NCBI GenBank assembly: GCA_036365145.1
Contig: JAEOAD010001365.1
Span: 5,001,001-5,065,000 of the forward strand
Length of the DNA: 64,000 nucleotides
Direction of reading: 5' to 3'
DNA from: Orientallactaga sibirica
Lineage: Eukaryota > Chordata > Mammalia > Rodentia > Dipodidae
Shown: piece after piece, positions 53,791 through 64,000 of the stretch
Layout: the number at the start of each line of letters is the position of its first letter
Position numbering within the stretch: the first letter of the stretch is position 1
Program-made: the position numbers and the translations under genes
Notes under the pieces: model-generated
What the model was told of the DNA's origin: nothing
Databases searched by the model: none
What the model saw: the letters and a program-made list of their open reading frames with translations, nothing else

Positions 53791-54501
53791 ACCTGTACTG
53801 TTCTTTTTCTACATGAGATGTGATTTGCTTGGTTCTCAGATTATATGACAGAAACGTGAACTCATTACCAATGTTAATACTTGGGACGTTCACATGATTA
53901 TCTGGGTGAGTGCAAGTGCTGAGGTCCCTGGGCCCCTGGTCTACGCATGGTGATCGTGGGGCAGACCCTCGCTGTCTTGCTGGGCGTGGCTGTGGTGGAG
54001 ATCTCTGCAAACACTCCTGGGTTGTTGCTATTGACACATTGTTGTTCTCTTAGAGGTTCTCTCCTTCTTTCTTGGGATGGTTTGGGCATGGCCTGGGACA
54101 GCCTTGTCACCGCTGACAAGTGACACCTGGCCTCCAGAAAGTCAGCCACGTGACTTGTAGGTGGGATCGTTCACATGACCCGTGGGCCTTGTTCTTTCAG
54201 CATGCAAACATCCTTGCTCTTGAGAACATCACTGTCCCCAGCCGTCCAGAGGTGCAGAAAACCCCGTCCTCGGAGACTGATGGGCAGACGGTTTCCTGTG
54301 TGATGCCTTCTTACCCTGGGAGGGTCCTCTAAGGCACCTACTCCAGTGAGGAGTATGTTGGTGGGGCACGCAAAGATGCTGGGGGCAGGGGGCTCTGTAA
54401 TCAGAACCGCGAGAGCTGCGGCCTCATACTGGCAAGGCTATTGTGTATCCTTATGACTTTTCTCTTGTTATCGCTCCAGGTTCTGGTAGACCTGTGCATC
54501 G

Positions 54502-54502
<1 letters not shown>
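53791..54502. other. Unassigned interval
   Basis: About 700 bp with no recognised element. Frames up to 88 codons, none supported. Confidence 0.4.
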
Positions 54503-54547
<45 letters not shown>

Positions 54548-54912
54548 TCACGTCTGTGTGTGACTATGTGCTTCTGTGTGCATGTGTGTCTGTCTGTATG
54601 TGTGTGTATGTATGTCTGTTTGTGAGTATGTGTGTTTGTGTGTGTATGTGTGTCTGTGTGTGCATGTGTTTTGTGTGTGAGTATGTGTGTCTCTGTGTGT
54701 AGATATATATGTCTGTGTGAGTATATGTGTCTGTGTGTCTGTATGTCTGTGTGTATGTGTGTCTGTGTTTTGTATGTCTGTCTCTCTGTGTGTATGTACA
54801 TCTATGTGTCTATGAGTGTGTATACATCTGTGTGTGAGTTTGTACGTCTGTGTGTGTATGGAGGTCTCTCTGTGCGTGCATATGTGTGTGTGTGTGTGTG
54901 TATGTGCAGTTT
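54503..54912 (+). repeat. TG-rich tract with a pure (TG)n core
   Basis: A pure (TG)n run (54503-54542) passes into TGCGCGCTCACG and then into about 360 bp of imperfect TGTGTG, TCTGTG and TATGTG words. Frames of 102-173 codons rich in Val/Cys (plus) or His/Thr (minus) are produced by the repeat. Confidence 0.95.
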
Positions 54913-55687
54913 TGTAGAACACAGCAGGCTGGAACCCTAGGCTAAGAAAGCCCAGGTGGGGTCTCTGTTGGCTGCAGGAGTGTAGTTGGCTCTGCGCAAG
55001 GCCATTCCCGATGCTGGCATATGGCTCAAAGTCCCCTTTACTGTTACTCTCTTCTGGGGTCCCAAGCAATTTTCATCTATGTATGTCCAGGACATGTCCA
55101 GATGCCAGTGCTGACTGAGTGGACAGTTCATGGCAGGCTGGTTCTGTGTGTTCTAGGCATCTGGGCTGGGAAGCCCACTTCGTCTGCTGCAGGGCCACCC
55201 TCTTGGGCAGTTTGACAAGCAGCCTGGGCTGCGGGATGTAGTGTACCAAGAAGACCTGTGAAGCCCAGGTCTCAGCCTTGACCTTGCCACTTCCTCATCT
55301 CAGTGAAGGAGGTTACTGTGAAAGGTGAGTCTCCTCATTCTCTCTCTTCTTTCTCCCTGTGCCCTGGATGTCTGCCCAGCATAGCTGCCAGACTTGACTG
55401 GAGTTATTTATTCCTCTACCTATCATTTGTTTATGTTTTGTGGTGGGAGGGCACAGTTTTCTGAAGGGCCTCTCAAACCTCACACTGACTAGGGCTGGAG
55501 GGACTGTCACAGCTCCGCCAGGGGACAGTGGGCACTGCAAAGCTGTTCTTACTCACCAACAGCTATAAGCTACCTTATTCCTCCCGCTCCCTCCACAAAG
55601 CAGCCTTACCTGGGTCCCGGGCAGGTGTTCGTGGCGCTTGGACCTTGGTCCTTGGCAGGGGCTGAATTCTGCTGTGGGCTGTCCATC
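54913..55687. other. Unassigned interval
   Basis: About 775 bp with no recognised repeat or gene. Confidence 0.4.
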
Positions 55688-55701
55688 AAGATGCCAGTAT
55701 A

Positions 55702-55952
55702 GGGCTGGAGAGATGGCTTAGTGGTTAAGGCGCCTGCCTCCTAAGCCTAAGAACCGGGTTCCAATCTCCAGGTCCCACATTTAGCCAGATGTAAAGTGAT
55801 GCAAGGGCGCAATACTGCACTTTCCCACAAGGGGGCGCACACATCTGGATTTCGTTCACAGCAGCTGAGAGACTGCTGGCGCGCCCATTCTCTATCTGTC
55901 TCCTTCTTCCTCTCTCTGTCTGTCTCTCTCTTAAAAAAAAAACCAAAGTTTA
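55702..55952 (+). mobile_element. tRNA-headed SINE, longer subtype
   Basis: Head GGGCTGGAGAGATGGCTTAG, extra block with GTGATGCAAGGGCGCAATAC and CACAAGGGGGCGCAC, CT-rich body, A-rich tail. Target duplication AAGATGCCAGTATA / AAGATGCCGGTATA at 55688-55701 and 55953-55966. CpGs in the extra block are still intact, which suggests a young copy. Confidence 0.95.
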
Positions 55953-55966
55953 AAGATGCCGGTATA

Positions 55967-56281
55967 AAGCCCACACCAACAAGTACCTAGTTCCATCTGA
56001 GGTGCTTCGGGAGAACATCTGACCTGAGCTGGGCTGGGTTTTCCTGGGAATCCATCATCCAAAGTTCTGCTTGTTGTGTGGGAGGGAAAAGACGTACTAG
56101 TTTAGCATTTGGGACCAAAGGGGGGGGGACAAAGGCTGTTTCATGATAGAACTGTCAGAAAGGACTCTACTCAGACCATAGAAGAAAGGGCTTTGGCATA
56201 TGGGGAACAAAAAGCCCCTCTGACTTAAGCTTTGGGTTGAAGAAGCAGTTTTTTTAAATATGTCCCCACCTTAGGTCTTCT
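55967..56281. other. Unassigned sequence
   Basis: About 315 bp, nothing recognised except a G8 run at 56121. Confidence 0.35.
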
Positions 56282-56297
56282 GAAACAAGGCACTTTT

Positions 56298-56453
56298 TTT
56301 TTTTTGGAGAGAGACAGAGAGACACAGAGAGAGATAGAGGGAGAGAGGGAGAGGAAGACAGATAAAGATGGGTGCAGCAGCAGCCTTTTAGCTGCTGTGA
56401 ATGAAATCCAGATGCGTGCGCCCCCTTGTGGTCAAGTGCGGCATTGTGCCCTT
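56298..56453 (-). mobile_element. tRNA-headed SINE, longer subtype, 5'-truncated
   Basis: T-rich start, GA-rich body, TTTTAGCTGCTGTGAATG and CCCCCTTGTGGTCAAGTG. The tRNA head is missing, yet a clean 16-bp duplication (GAAACAAGGCACTTTT / GAAACAAGGAACTTTT, 56282-56297 and 56454-56469) shows it inserted in this truncated form. Confidence 0.9.
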
Positions 56454-56469
56454 GAAACAAGGAACTTTT

Positions 56470-57004
56470 AAAGAAAGTGACAAAATGCATCAGCTGAGCT
56501 ATGGTCATTCTTAGCAGAAGGCCTTGGAGGACGCCCTTCTTCTTTCTTGAGACTATGAAGGCATCAGAAAAGATGCCAGAAAGTTGAGGGTACATCTCTG
56601 TCATGGGTCACAGCTTTAGGCGACTGCCCAGGCCAGGTAGGGGGCGAGCACTGAAGGCCAGTGGTGGGGAGGGGAGGCCACTCTCCTTGTATTTGCCTGG
56701 CTGAACCTTACCAGAGCAGCCGGAAGGTTGGCACTAGAGCAGGGAGGACCAGGTCCAGACTAGAGCAGGCCCACCATTGGAGTTGCTCATCTCCTTGCTG
56801 GGCACACTCTCTGCTGGCCATTTCCCAGGAGCTCTGGAAAATGTCCTTGTGCCCAATTCTCCTGCCCTGCTAAAGCTGGGAATTTTCCCTCAGTGTGTGT
56901 CATTTAGGGGTCTGCATTTTCTTGCCTTGTATTAACAGGGATTTATTTGTATCCTTCCCCCAGTACACTTCCCCCCTTCTGCATACAAGTACACAGATGA
57001 CCAA
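56470..57004. other. Unassigned sequence
   Basis: About 535 bp with no recognised repeat or gene. Confidence 0.35.
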
Positions 57005-57018
57005 ATTATGACATCTTT

Positions 57019-57054
57019 TTTTTTTTTACTTTATTTATTTATTTGAGAGAGGGG

Positions 57055-57100
<46 letters not shown>

Positions 57101-57265
57101 AAGAATGAGTATGGGTACACCAGGTCTCTTGCCATTGCAAATGAACTCCAGACATATGTGCCACTTTGTGCATCTGGCTTTACGTTGGTACTGGGGAACT
57201 GAACCTGGGCTGGCAGGTGTTGTAAGCAAGTGCCTTTAACCACTGAGCCATCTCCCAGCCCCCAC
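57019..57265 (-). mobile_element. tRNA-headed SINE with (GA)n
   Basis: Poly-T, (TTTA)n, (GA)n at 57058-57095, body and CTTTAACCACTGAGCC. Target duplication ATTATGACATCTTT / ATTAGGACATCTTT flanks it (57005-57018 and 57266-57279). Confidence 0.95.
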
Positions 57266-57446
57266 ATTAGGACATCTTTAAGGGAGAGGCTAAGTATCAT
57301 TGTTCCCCACTCCACACTCCCCAGGACTGTGAGGTCTGGCGAGTGTCCCTGTATCTCTCCCTTTGTTGGTGGGCTGGCTACGTTGATAGATATTTAACCT
57401 CAATAATTTTATAAGCCATCAAAATTAAACCAGGATTTTGTGTTAA

Positions 57447-57521
57447 GGCCGGATGTGTAGCTTGGTGATGGAGCACGTGCCTGGCATGTGCAAGGCCCTG
57501 GCTTCATTCTCAGCACCACAT
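57447..57521 (+). mobile_element. ID-like SINE
   Basis: GGCCGGATGTGTAGCTTGG, TGATGGAGCACGTGCCTGG, CATGTGCAAGGCCCTGGC and TTCATTCTCAGCACC. The ID head is nearly complete, without an obvious A-rich tail. It is the last interspersed repeat seen before the right edge. Confidence 0.7.
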
Positions 57522-57719
57522 TAATATGCACCAACATCAGAGCCCAGAGACTTGCCTTCACACATTGCCCTGTTGTGAAGCAAACACTGGATCCTAAAAG
57601 GCTAGGGGTGATTTGAGCCTGAGGCTCCCCAAATCCTGCTGCAGGATTTACAGAAATGTGGGACTCCTCTGCGTTTCTCTGGACATGCACTTGTTGGTTT
57701 TACACATTTTCCCCATTAG

Positions 57720-58290
57720 AAAATGAAACATGGTAATCAGAAACCAACCTGGATTGTTCTGCTCTTGTAGGTTTCCATGTATTTATTTGATAAATAATTT
57801 TGTATCTGTACAGCGTGGCTATAGCATCTTAAAGAGGTTTGTTTGGATTTGTCTGGTAATGTTTTCCAGTTCAACGTAATTGCGAGAGCGGTAAGAAAAT
57901 GCTTGGCAATGTCAGACCATTTGCCTTCCCTTCACACCTGCATATTTTCCCTATCCAGGTGTGGGGTTAACCCAGGTACCTCAGGTATTTTGCAGGGTTT
58001 CTTTAGGGAAAGTAAGAAAAATCCAAGATGCCTCATCAGAAATTACCTTACCGGTAGAAAAACCCAAATGCATGAGAACGTATAAAAATAGATTTCTTTT
58101 AAATGCCAGGGAAAAGATCTGGAAGCATTCTGGCAGATTGGGATCCGTGGACAAACCTGCGCCAGGTTCTTCTTACATTACATTAATAAATATTCATTTT
58201 GTGTTTTTGGGGGAGAGTCCAAGTACTAGGCAGAGAGCCCTTGTTGGAAAAGTAAGATCTATTTCTATAGCAAGAGTTTCGGGTTCTTAA
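57720..58290. promoter_or_regulatory. Candidate conserved non-coding block
   Basis: Repeat-free, AT-rich sequence with TTATTTGATAAATAATTTTG, TTCAACGTAATTGCGAGAG, CACACCTGCATATTTTCCC, TTACATTACATTAATAAAT and a CAGGTGTGG E-box-like word. It could be enhancer-type DNA. Confidence 0.3.
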
Positions 58291-58775
58291 GTACCAGGTA
58301 TTCTCTCTTCTTCTTCTTCTTCTTCTTTTTTGTAGATGTAACTCCTTCCTAGCAGTTCACACCTCCAGTGGGATGGCTGCTGAGGGAGACAGATTCAGCC
58401 AGAGTTGCTTCTTCCCCGCCGTAGCAAAGCCAAACCAGGTATAAAAGCCGTATTTTCTTTCCTTCCCTGCCACCTTCTTTTTCCTCCCCGTTTTTTTTTT
58501 TTTTTTTTCCGGACATGCAGAAAAAGCCTCATTCAATATTGATTGGGTTTTGATACATTAAAACCAAGAGCAACTCAGAATTCTTATATAAAATGTGTAT
58601 AGATGTCATTTTCACCATTTTTGACCAGAAGAGTCGATATTTTAAAGGGATTTCATTTCCCTTCAAAGCCTGCAGGCAGTCTAATTTTTCCAGAAATGCA
58701 TGGTCAGTTGATGCTGAAATGATTCCTCCCAAGATGTCTGTAGAGAGGATGGGATTACTATTGTTTTAAAAATCT

Positions 58776-58816
<41 letters not shown>

Positions 58817-58890
58817 TGTGTCCAATTTAGTAAATTTGGAGCTCAGGGAAAAAAAAGACACCTTGAAATATTTTTCCTTTATCCAGTTGA
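58291..58890. repeat. Simple-sequence runs: (TTC)n, poly-T
   Basis: (TTC)n at 58308-58327, T16 near 58493-58508, and a very long T run of about 36 at 58778-58813. The sequence between is unassigned. Confidence 0.85.
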
Positions 58891-58899
58891 GAGTAAAAT

Positions 58900-59335
58900 T
58901 TGTGAAAACTAAAAAAATTGAATGCATTGTCATTTTGACAAATATTTAAAACCAAGCCAGCACAGATATTTCATATAATAAATTTCACTTAAACATATTT
59001 AAAAGAAGAGACTGAGAGACAGAGTCTCTGCGTGCGAGAGCCCACTCAGTTGCAGCTGTTCTGAAGAGTTCACACAAATGCTCTTTCATTCCCTTGCATG
59101 ATTTTGATAAAATTAGGTCAAAGAAATGTTCATTTGAAAACAGTACTTTGTCATAGTATCTACAACACATGTCTAGCAAATTTATGAATCCAGCATTCAT
59201 CTGCGTGGAGTTCCGAACCCTAATGAATGGTTTAGACAGCATTGTCATCAATTTTCCGCAGGCGCGGCTGAGACAATCAGTCAATTCAATCAAAAGCCTC
59301 CATCAACTTGCGTGGCACTGTCATTTTTTTCTTTT
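58900..59335. promoter_or_regulatory. Candidate conserved non-coding block
   Basis: Repeat-free. Contains AAAATTAGGTCAAAGAAATG (AGGTCA nuclear-receptor half-site followed by an A), AACCCTAATGAATGG, GCATTGTCATCAATTTTCC and GACAATCAGTCAATTC. A 102-codon minus frame (58985-59293) crosses it and was not recognised. Confidence 0.35.
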
Positions 59336-59361
59336 TTTACATTCGGATTGCTGAAATTAAC

Positions 59362-59363
<2 letters not shown>

Positions 59364-59402
<39 letters not shown>
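59364..59402 (+). repeat. (CA)n microsatellite
   Basis: About 19 CA units. Confidence 0.95.
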
Positions 59403-59405
<3 letters not shown>

Positions 59406-59876
59406 CCCAGCTTTCCCTGCATGTCTTTACCCCTTCCTGCCTTTGGGTGGCGCTTTTGAGCAATGTTTTGCCACTAGCCTGGCCACGGATCTTGCTGCAT
59501 TCTTTTTATTCCCCCCAACTTTATACTAACATAATATTTCTTTTGTGATATTATAGAGATAAAATTGCACTGTGTGTTTTAACACACATTACAACAACCT
59601 CTTAAGGCAAAAAAGTAAATTTCATGCAAATGAGTTATGGAACGTGGAAAGATTCAGTTGGTTTGGTGCTGTGAGCCCTGGTACGGGGAAACACTCCCTT
59701 AGTGCTTTGACATTTGTCACATTCCAAACTTCTTCAGCCCTTTCCCTGTCTGGCTATGCAGGGGCTTGTCGCCCGAGCTCCCAACTTCCCAACTATTCCT
59801 TTAAGAACCAGGCCGCCTGTTTTCTTTCACCTTGTGTTTCCTCTCGGCTTTCCTGCCTTCGTTTTGGACAATCTGG

Positions 59877-59877
<1 letters not shown>
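59403..59877. other. Unassigned sequence between two dinucleotide repeats
   Basis: No interspersed repeat. Contains ATGCAAAT at 59624-59631, the octamer word recognised by POU-domain proteins. A 130-codon plus frame (59572-59964) ends in the GT repeat and is not supported. Confidence 0.35.
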
Positions 59878-59927
<50 letters not shown>

Positions 59928-59935
59928 CGTGTGTA
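59878..59935 (+). repeat. (GT)n microsatellite with GCGCGC
   Basis: About 21 GT units followed by GCGCGCACGTGTGTATG, an alternating purine-pyrimidine run of the type that can adopt Z-DNA. Confidence 0.95.
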
Positions 59936-61700
59936 TGTGTGTATGGGGTGTGTGTGCAGGTTAGGCTGTATTGGTCTCAGGAGAGGCACGCTCTACTGTG
60001 ATGAGAGTTCTATCCCTACCTTCACACCTATGGATCTACTTTTGAAAGGGTTAATAGCAGCTTCCTACCTTCTCACCTACATTAAAAGATTCAGGAGTGG
60101 TCTAAGCAAGGAAACACCTTTACTGTTTTTTTTTCTTCTTCTAATCGCATTGAAAAATAACCTTATTTCTCAAACTCTATAGTGTATGGACTTCAATAGC
60201 AGCAGAGAGGGGAAGAGGAAACTGAGTTGCACTCGGCATATTCCAAAAAATGAACCTGCCGCTTGCCTCGCCTGAGAATGCTAACAGGTGCTCCTGAATC
60301 TATAAACTATGTGGACAGACAGCACGTAGCACTGGCTCCTCCATGATGAATAGATTTAACCTTTGTAGTTTGCCAAAAGTCAGTAAGTTTCACTTTCCCA
60401 TTCGTTTCAGTAGAATCAGGAGTGAAAACGCAGGAAGGACCAGATAAACTCACATTGTCTTCGTCTTGTTGCTTTGTGACAACAGCAGGATGGTTCTTGG
60501 CATCCAGCAGAAGGGACTTGGACTTGGAGTGATCAGGGCTACCTGCAGTGATGGGTGCACTCAGACTTCTTCAAGGGTTTGGAAAATATTTAGGTGCCTT
60601 GCCTTTGCAAGGTGTCATGAATGGTCTGTTCCTTAATGTCTCCGTGGCTGCATTAAAGAAAAATACACGTGGTTTCTAGAAGAATGCAAATTCCAGGGAA
60701 TATAATAAAAATGTACTTTTTAATAACCGGTTATGTCACTTTGCAAATAGCTTTGATGTAGCGCTCTTGCCTGCTTAAAGTCGAAGCTGCATCTGTGTCA
60801 TTCGTACCTGCGTTTATGATACTTTCCCTGAGAGAGCAATTAGGGGCTGGTGAGGGTTGCTGTTCTTGCTAATATTTGAAACTCCATGTGTGTCTGCAGC
60901 AGAAAGAGCTGTGATCATCGGTGAACAGAAGAAAGAATTCTAACAGCTCCCGCCTTTTAGTCACCTGATAAAAAAATGCAATTGGGGGTGCCTGGAGGGT
61001 CTCAAGGGGGTGACTTTTCCGCAGAGAAATAAAGACAGCTACAACGCAGCCAGCAGGCTTGCTATAGGAAACCTACAGTTCAGCTCTCTCTGGCAGGGTT
61101 TGAAGTTAAATGGTCCTGTCTGCTTCTTTTCTTGTTGGTGTCACTTGTTAAAGATCTTTTGAAACGCACCATTACAATTTCCTTTTAGTTTACAACAAAC
61201 AGAACCAAACTAGGTACCTTGTGTTTCAACCACCCCTAATTTCCCATAAGGCCTGTGGAATAGATCTTTTTCGTGTTTATTACCCAAATATAAAACCATT
61301 TGACTTGCTATCAGTCTGTAGGCCTTACAATAAAAGATAAAGTAAAATTGAGCGTCTGTAAGTTGAACAAATGGATGTATGTAAAAAATCAGTTACATAT
61401 GTGGTTGAACATATATGCAGTTCCCATTAAGTTGCTCTCTGTTACAATGAAGTCAGGTACTTTCGTATTTGATCTCTCCCCCCTTTCTTCTAATCCAAAA
61501 GCAAATTTCTTTTTGTTGTTGTTATTGTTGTTGTTTTCCACTTAAAAGGAAAGAAATTAGCATTGTCCCTCCTCCACGAATATATTGGGTGAAAAGATTG
61601 TAGTGTGCTTTGACTAAGCATGCAAAATGTTTTATTAATCAGAGCAATAGAGTAGAAATGAAAGCAGTGTGTCTTTAAAAGTGCCCCGGCATCCAGGTAC
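59936..61700. other. Repeat-free interval, candidate conserved DNA
   Basis: About 1.75 kb with no SINE, LTR or L1. Homeodomain-like and GATA-like words are frequent (TTTTAATAACCGG, CAGAATAGATTTAACC). An 81-codon plus frame at 61300-61545 has no recognised domain. The absence of repeats is itself notable in so repeat-dense a window. Confidence 0.35.
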
Positions 61701-61980
61701 AGGAAGATATCCATGAACCGCTGACCAGGCGCGATGTATGTAGACAAATGTCTTCTCGTCATGTGACACGTGAAGGCCGTGATAGATGGTGTCTATCCGC
61801 AAAGCGTGGCCACGGAGACAAAATTAGTGTTGTTTTAATTACCAGTGTCTGTAATGTTATCTATCCATAACTGCCTGCAATAGACCGTCACCAAGGGTCA
61901 GAGGCCACCTGAGCCTGCACTTTCACACGTAGCTCTTATCTGTTCCCTAATCACAGCAGTGTGCTTAAAAATAAAAAAAT
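61700..61980. promoter_or_regulatory. Candidate conserved non-coding block
   Basis: Intact CpGs (CAGGCGCGATGTATG, CATGTGACACGTGAAGGCCG with a CACGTG E-box) and TTGTTTTAATTACCAGTG (TAATTA core), then GTTATCTATCC (GATA-like). Confidence 0.35.
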
Positions 61981-62055
61981 AATAAAAATAAAGGAAAAAA
62001 ATAAAATAAAAATGCTTCCCTTTAAACATTTACTTAGAGCAAAAAAAAAAAAAAG
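61968..62055. repeat. A-rich simple sequence
   Basis: Imperfect (AAAAT)n at 61970-62012 and a run of about 14 A at 62041-62054. Confidence 0.8.
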
Positions 62056-63060
62056 TGTTTTATTTAAGGGGAAATTCCTTGATCTTTTTGAGGAACCAAG
62101 CAGATCTTATTAAATGCTACTGGGAGGTCAGTGCAGTGGGTAGAAAATGGGACATTCTTCCAGAAAGTTTACACTCTCCGAGAGGTGGTTTTCGTCAGTC
62201 ACAAATAGTATTATGACATTAATAGGAAGGGAGATTCTTTATTTTTGAAACCTCCTTGAGCTGAGATGGGTTGCTACTCAGACATTCCTAAGTGTGTGTG
62301 TGTGTTGTGAAGATGGAGTGTCCCTCACTTTCTGAGCTTGCGGGAGATGAAAGATAGGCCAGCTTTTGAAAATGGCCTGCGTGGCACATGCTATAAATGA
62401 GCAGGGAAAGCAATCGAGCTAATAGATTACAGTAATTATCCAATCTTTGGCTAGTTTGTATTGGCAAACTATAAATACAGTACACATTAGAACAAGGTGC
62501 TTACAGAATGTACATGAAAGGTCACTGTAATTTGCAAGTCGCTAGTCATTAGAATATGCTAAAAACCATTGCTTCAGGGCTCAGATTTTAATGATGAATA
62601 CATTGATTATTAAGTAGCAGAGGAAAAATGTACAAGGGCTGCTGTGGCGTGGTGATAGGTCGCCTTATTTTGGGAAGGAAATCAACCCAGCTTCAGAACG
62701 CATGCATCGAGGAGTATAATTGCAGTGAGGAAAATTCCTTAGAGGAGCTTGGCACATATTAAAAGCAAAAACTTGAGACATGTTTGTGATAAGATTACTA
62801 ATAAATCTCTGGTAAGTCTTAGACTCCTGACAATAATACAGCCGCATAGTGCTTCATCTTCTCTCAGCCCCAGAATTTAGGATCAGTCACAAACAATCTA
62901 AATTACCGCTGATACGAGGCAGATGCAGGTCCGGACGCTGTTGCCCGTCATAAATCTCTCGTTCCTTATATGCAAATTAAAACTCCATTTTAAAAGATAA
63001 TTTTTCACATGGTGATCGCCTTTATTTGTGAAATGCTGGTGATTTTTAATAGAGAGAGGA
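62056..63060. promoter_or_regulatory. Candidate conserved non-coding block
   Basis: One kilobase of repeat-free AT-rich DNA. Notable words are GCTAATAGATTACAGTAATT (near 62420), ATTTGCAAGTCGCTAGTC, TTTTAATGATGAATACATTG and TATATGCAAATTAAAAC at 62968 (octamer fused to an ATTA core). A short TG run lies at 62292-62305. Confidence 0.4.
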
Positions 63061-64000
63061 AAGGTTGGGCTCTAGATCTGGGGATGATTTCGTGGGAGAG
63101 GGGAGCCCTGCAGGCATGTCATCTGGGTGCCTTGGGTGGGCCGTCTGGGACCGCTTTTGAGAGAAGTTAGGCAGCAAGCTGGGTTTAAACAAGGCCTTTT
63201 CCTGCCCAGCAGTTACCCTGGCATGAACGCAGTGTCTCATTCATCCCGCTTATTCTGGGATGGAAGTGTTTTTTCTGACAGCTGCCCCACCCCTCCCCCA
63301 TCTACACCCTCATCTGGATCTGTACAGTGACAACAGCCAGCGCCTCCAGCCTGGTTCTCCAGCTTGGCTGTGGGGCTAAAAGTCCGAGTCACTCCCAGCG
63401 AGGCTCTCTAAGCATTGTTTTCACAAAGAAATCAACATGGGGATGGGCCTGTGTTCCCAAGCACTGTGCCAACACTCTCTTTTTTTTTTTTTCCTCTGCA
63501 TTTTTGGAGGTCAAGCAGCTTGCATCTGTGTTCTGATAGAGGTGGTAGAGGTGGAGTGGCTTCCTTTCCTTCCTCACGGTCTGTGTTCACGAAGTGTTTG
63601 TCTCACAGGGACTGCATTTTGTTGGCCATGCTGTTGGTAGGAAACTTGGAACGAATAAAAAGAATTTCAAGGAGTGGGAAGTGCCTGCCTTTCCTGAAGT
63701 CTGTCATGTTAGAGAAAGCACCACCACCACCACGGGCCTCTTAATTGAGTTAAGGGGACAGGGACACCCAGGTGGGTTGACCACTTCTCTAACTGTCAGG
63801 GACAAGGACATTGGCTGGCATTTATTTGGCAAGAGAGCAGAGCCAGGAGGTTTCAGACCCCACTGTGCTCATGCGGACAGCGGGCAGCTTAGTGGCAGGT
63901 TGCTGGGGATGGTGTCATTGTTCCTGGGTCTCCAAAGAACTATTAGGACCAAAGAGTGACGATGGTCCCTGTGTTCCCTAATGGTCTGCATTAGCGCACG
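63061..64000. other. Unassigned sequence to the window edge
   Basis: GC rises again. Three overlapping plus-strand frames (67-121 codons, 63127-63959) show no known domain. A T12 run lies at 63480-63492. An exon cannot be excluded or supported from this sequence alone. Confidence 0.35.

Noticed and set aside
54451..55069. His/Thr-rich minus frames of 116 and 173 codons
   Set aside because: They are translations of a CA/TG-rich tract.

Overview
The window looks like intergenic or intronic DNA from a rodent nuclear genome. No protein-coding exon, rRNA gene or functional tRNA gene can be supported. The organism is read from its interspersed repeats: B1-like (7SL-derived) SINEs, ID-like tRNA SINEs, B4-like composites, MaLR-type LTRs, L1 remnants and about two dozen copies of a tRNA-headed SINE. 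That SINE has A and B boxes, a CT-rich body and an AATAAA tail. From memory, this SINE and the particular B1 variant resemble those of jerboas (Dipodidae, Jaculus-like). The dipodid assignment is an inference that was not checked against a library.

Layout. 1-676 is a ~50-bp tandem array cut by the window edge. 677-2765 holds two back-to-back SINEs and a MaLR LTR. 2766-4996 is a ~52-bp minisatellite built from the promoter end of an ID-like SINE. 4997-11796 is unique sequence with many SINEs. 11797-14130 is a nested stack, an LTR split by a minus-strand L1 that itself carries two SINEs. 14131-27048 is mostly unassigned sequence with SINEs, an L1 3' end and MaLR LTRs. 27138-28460 is a 39-bp minisatellite. 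28461-29365 is a mosaic in which short pieces of that repeat alternate with pieces of a SINE and flanking sequence, probably an assembly artefact. 33878-36182 is a 12/15-bp composite minisatellite beside another ID-like SINE. 36183-49244 is unique DNA with SINEs, a MIR relic and LTRs. 49245-50365 is a long polypyrimidine tract split by an LTR. 52160-52930 is an AT-rich degenerate repeat. 54503-54912 is a TG-rich tract.

From about 57.7 kb to 63.1 kb interspersed repeats nearly vanish. The sequence becomes AT-rich with homeodomain- and octamer-like words, which is what clustered conserved non-coding elements near a developmental regulator usually look like. Conservation cannot be seen from one sequence, so this is a hypothesis.

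No genes here work together. The long open frames (861, 700, 491, 381 and 349 codons) are products of tandem repeats whose period is a multiple of three. The points most worth following up are the mosaic at 28.5-29.4 kb, the two minisatellites that appear to have grown from the 5' end of ID-like SINEs, and the repeat-poor right end.
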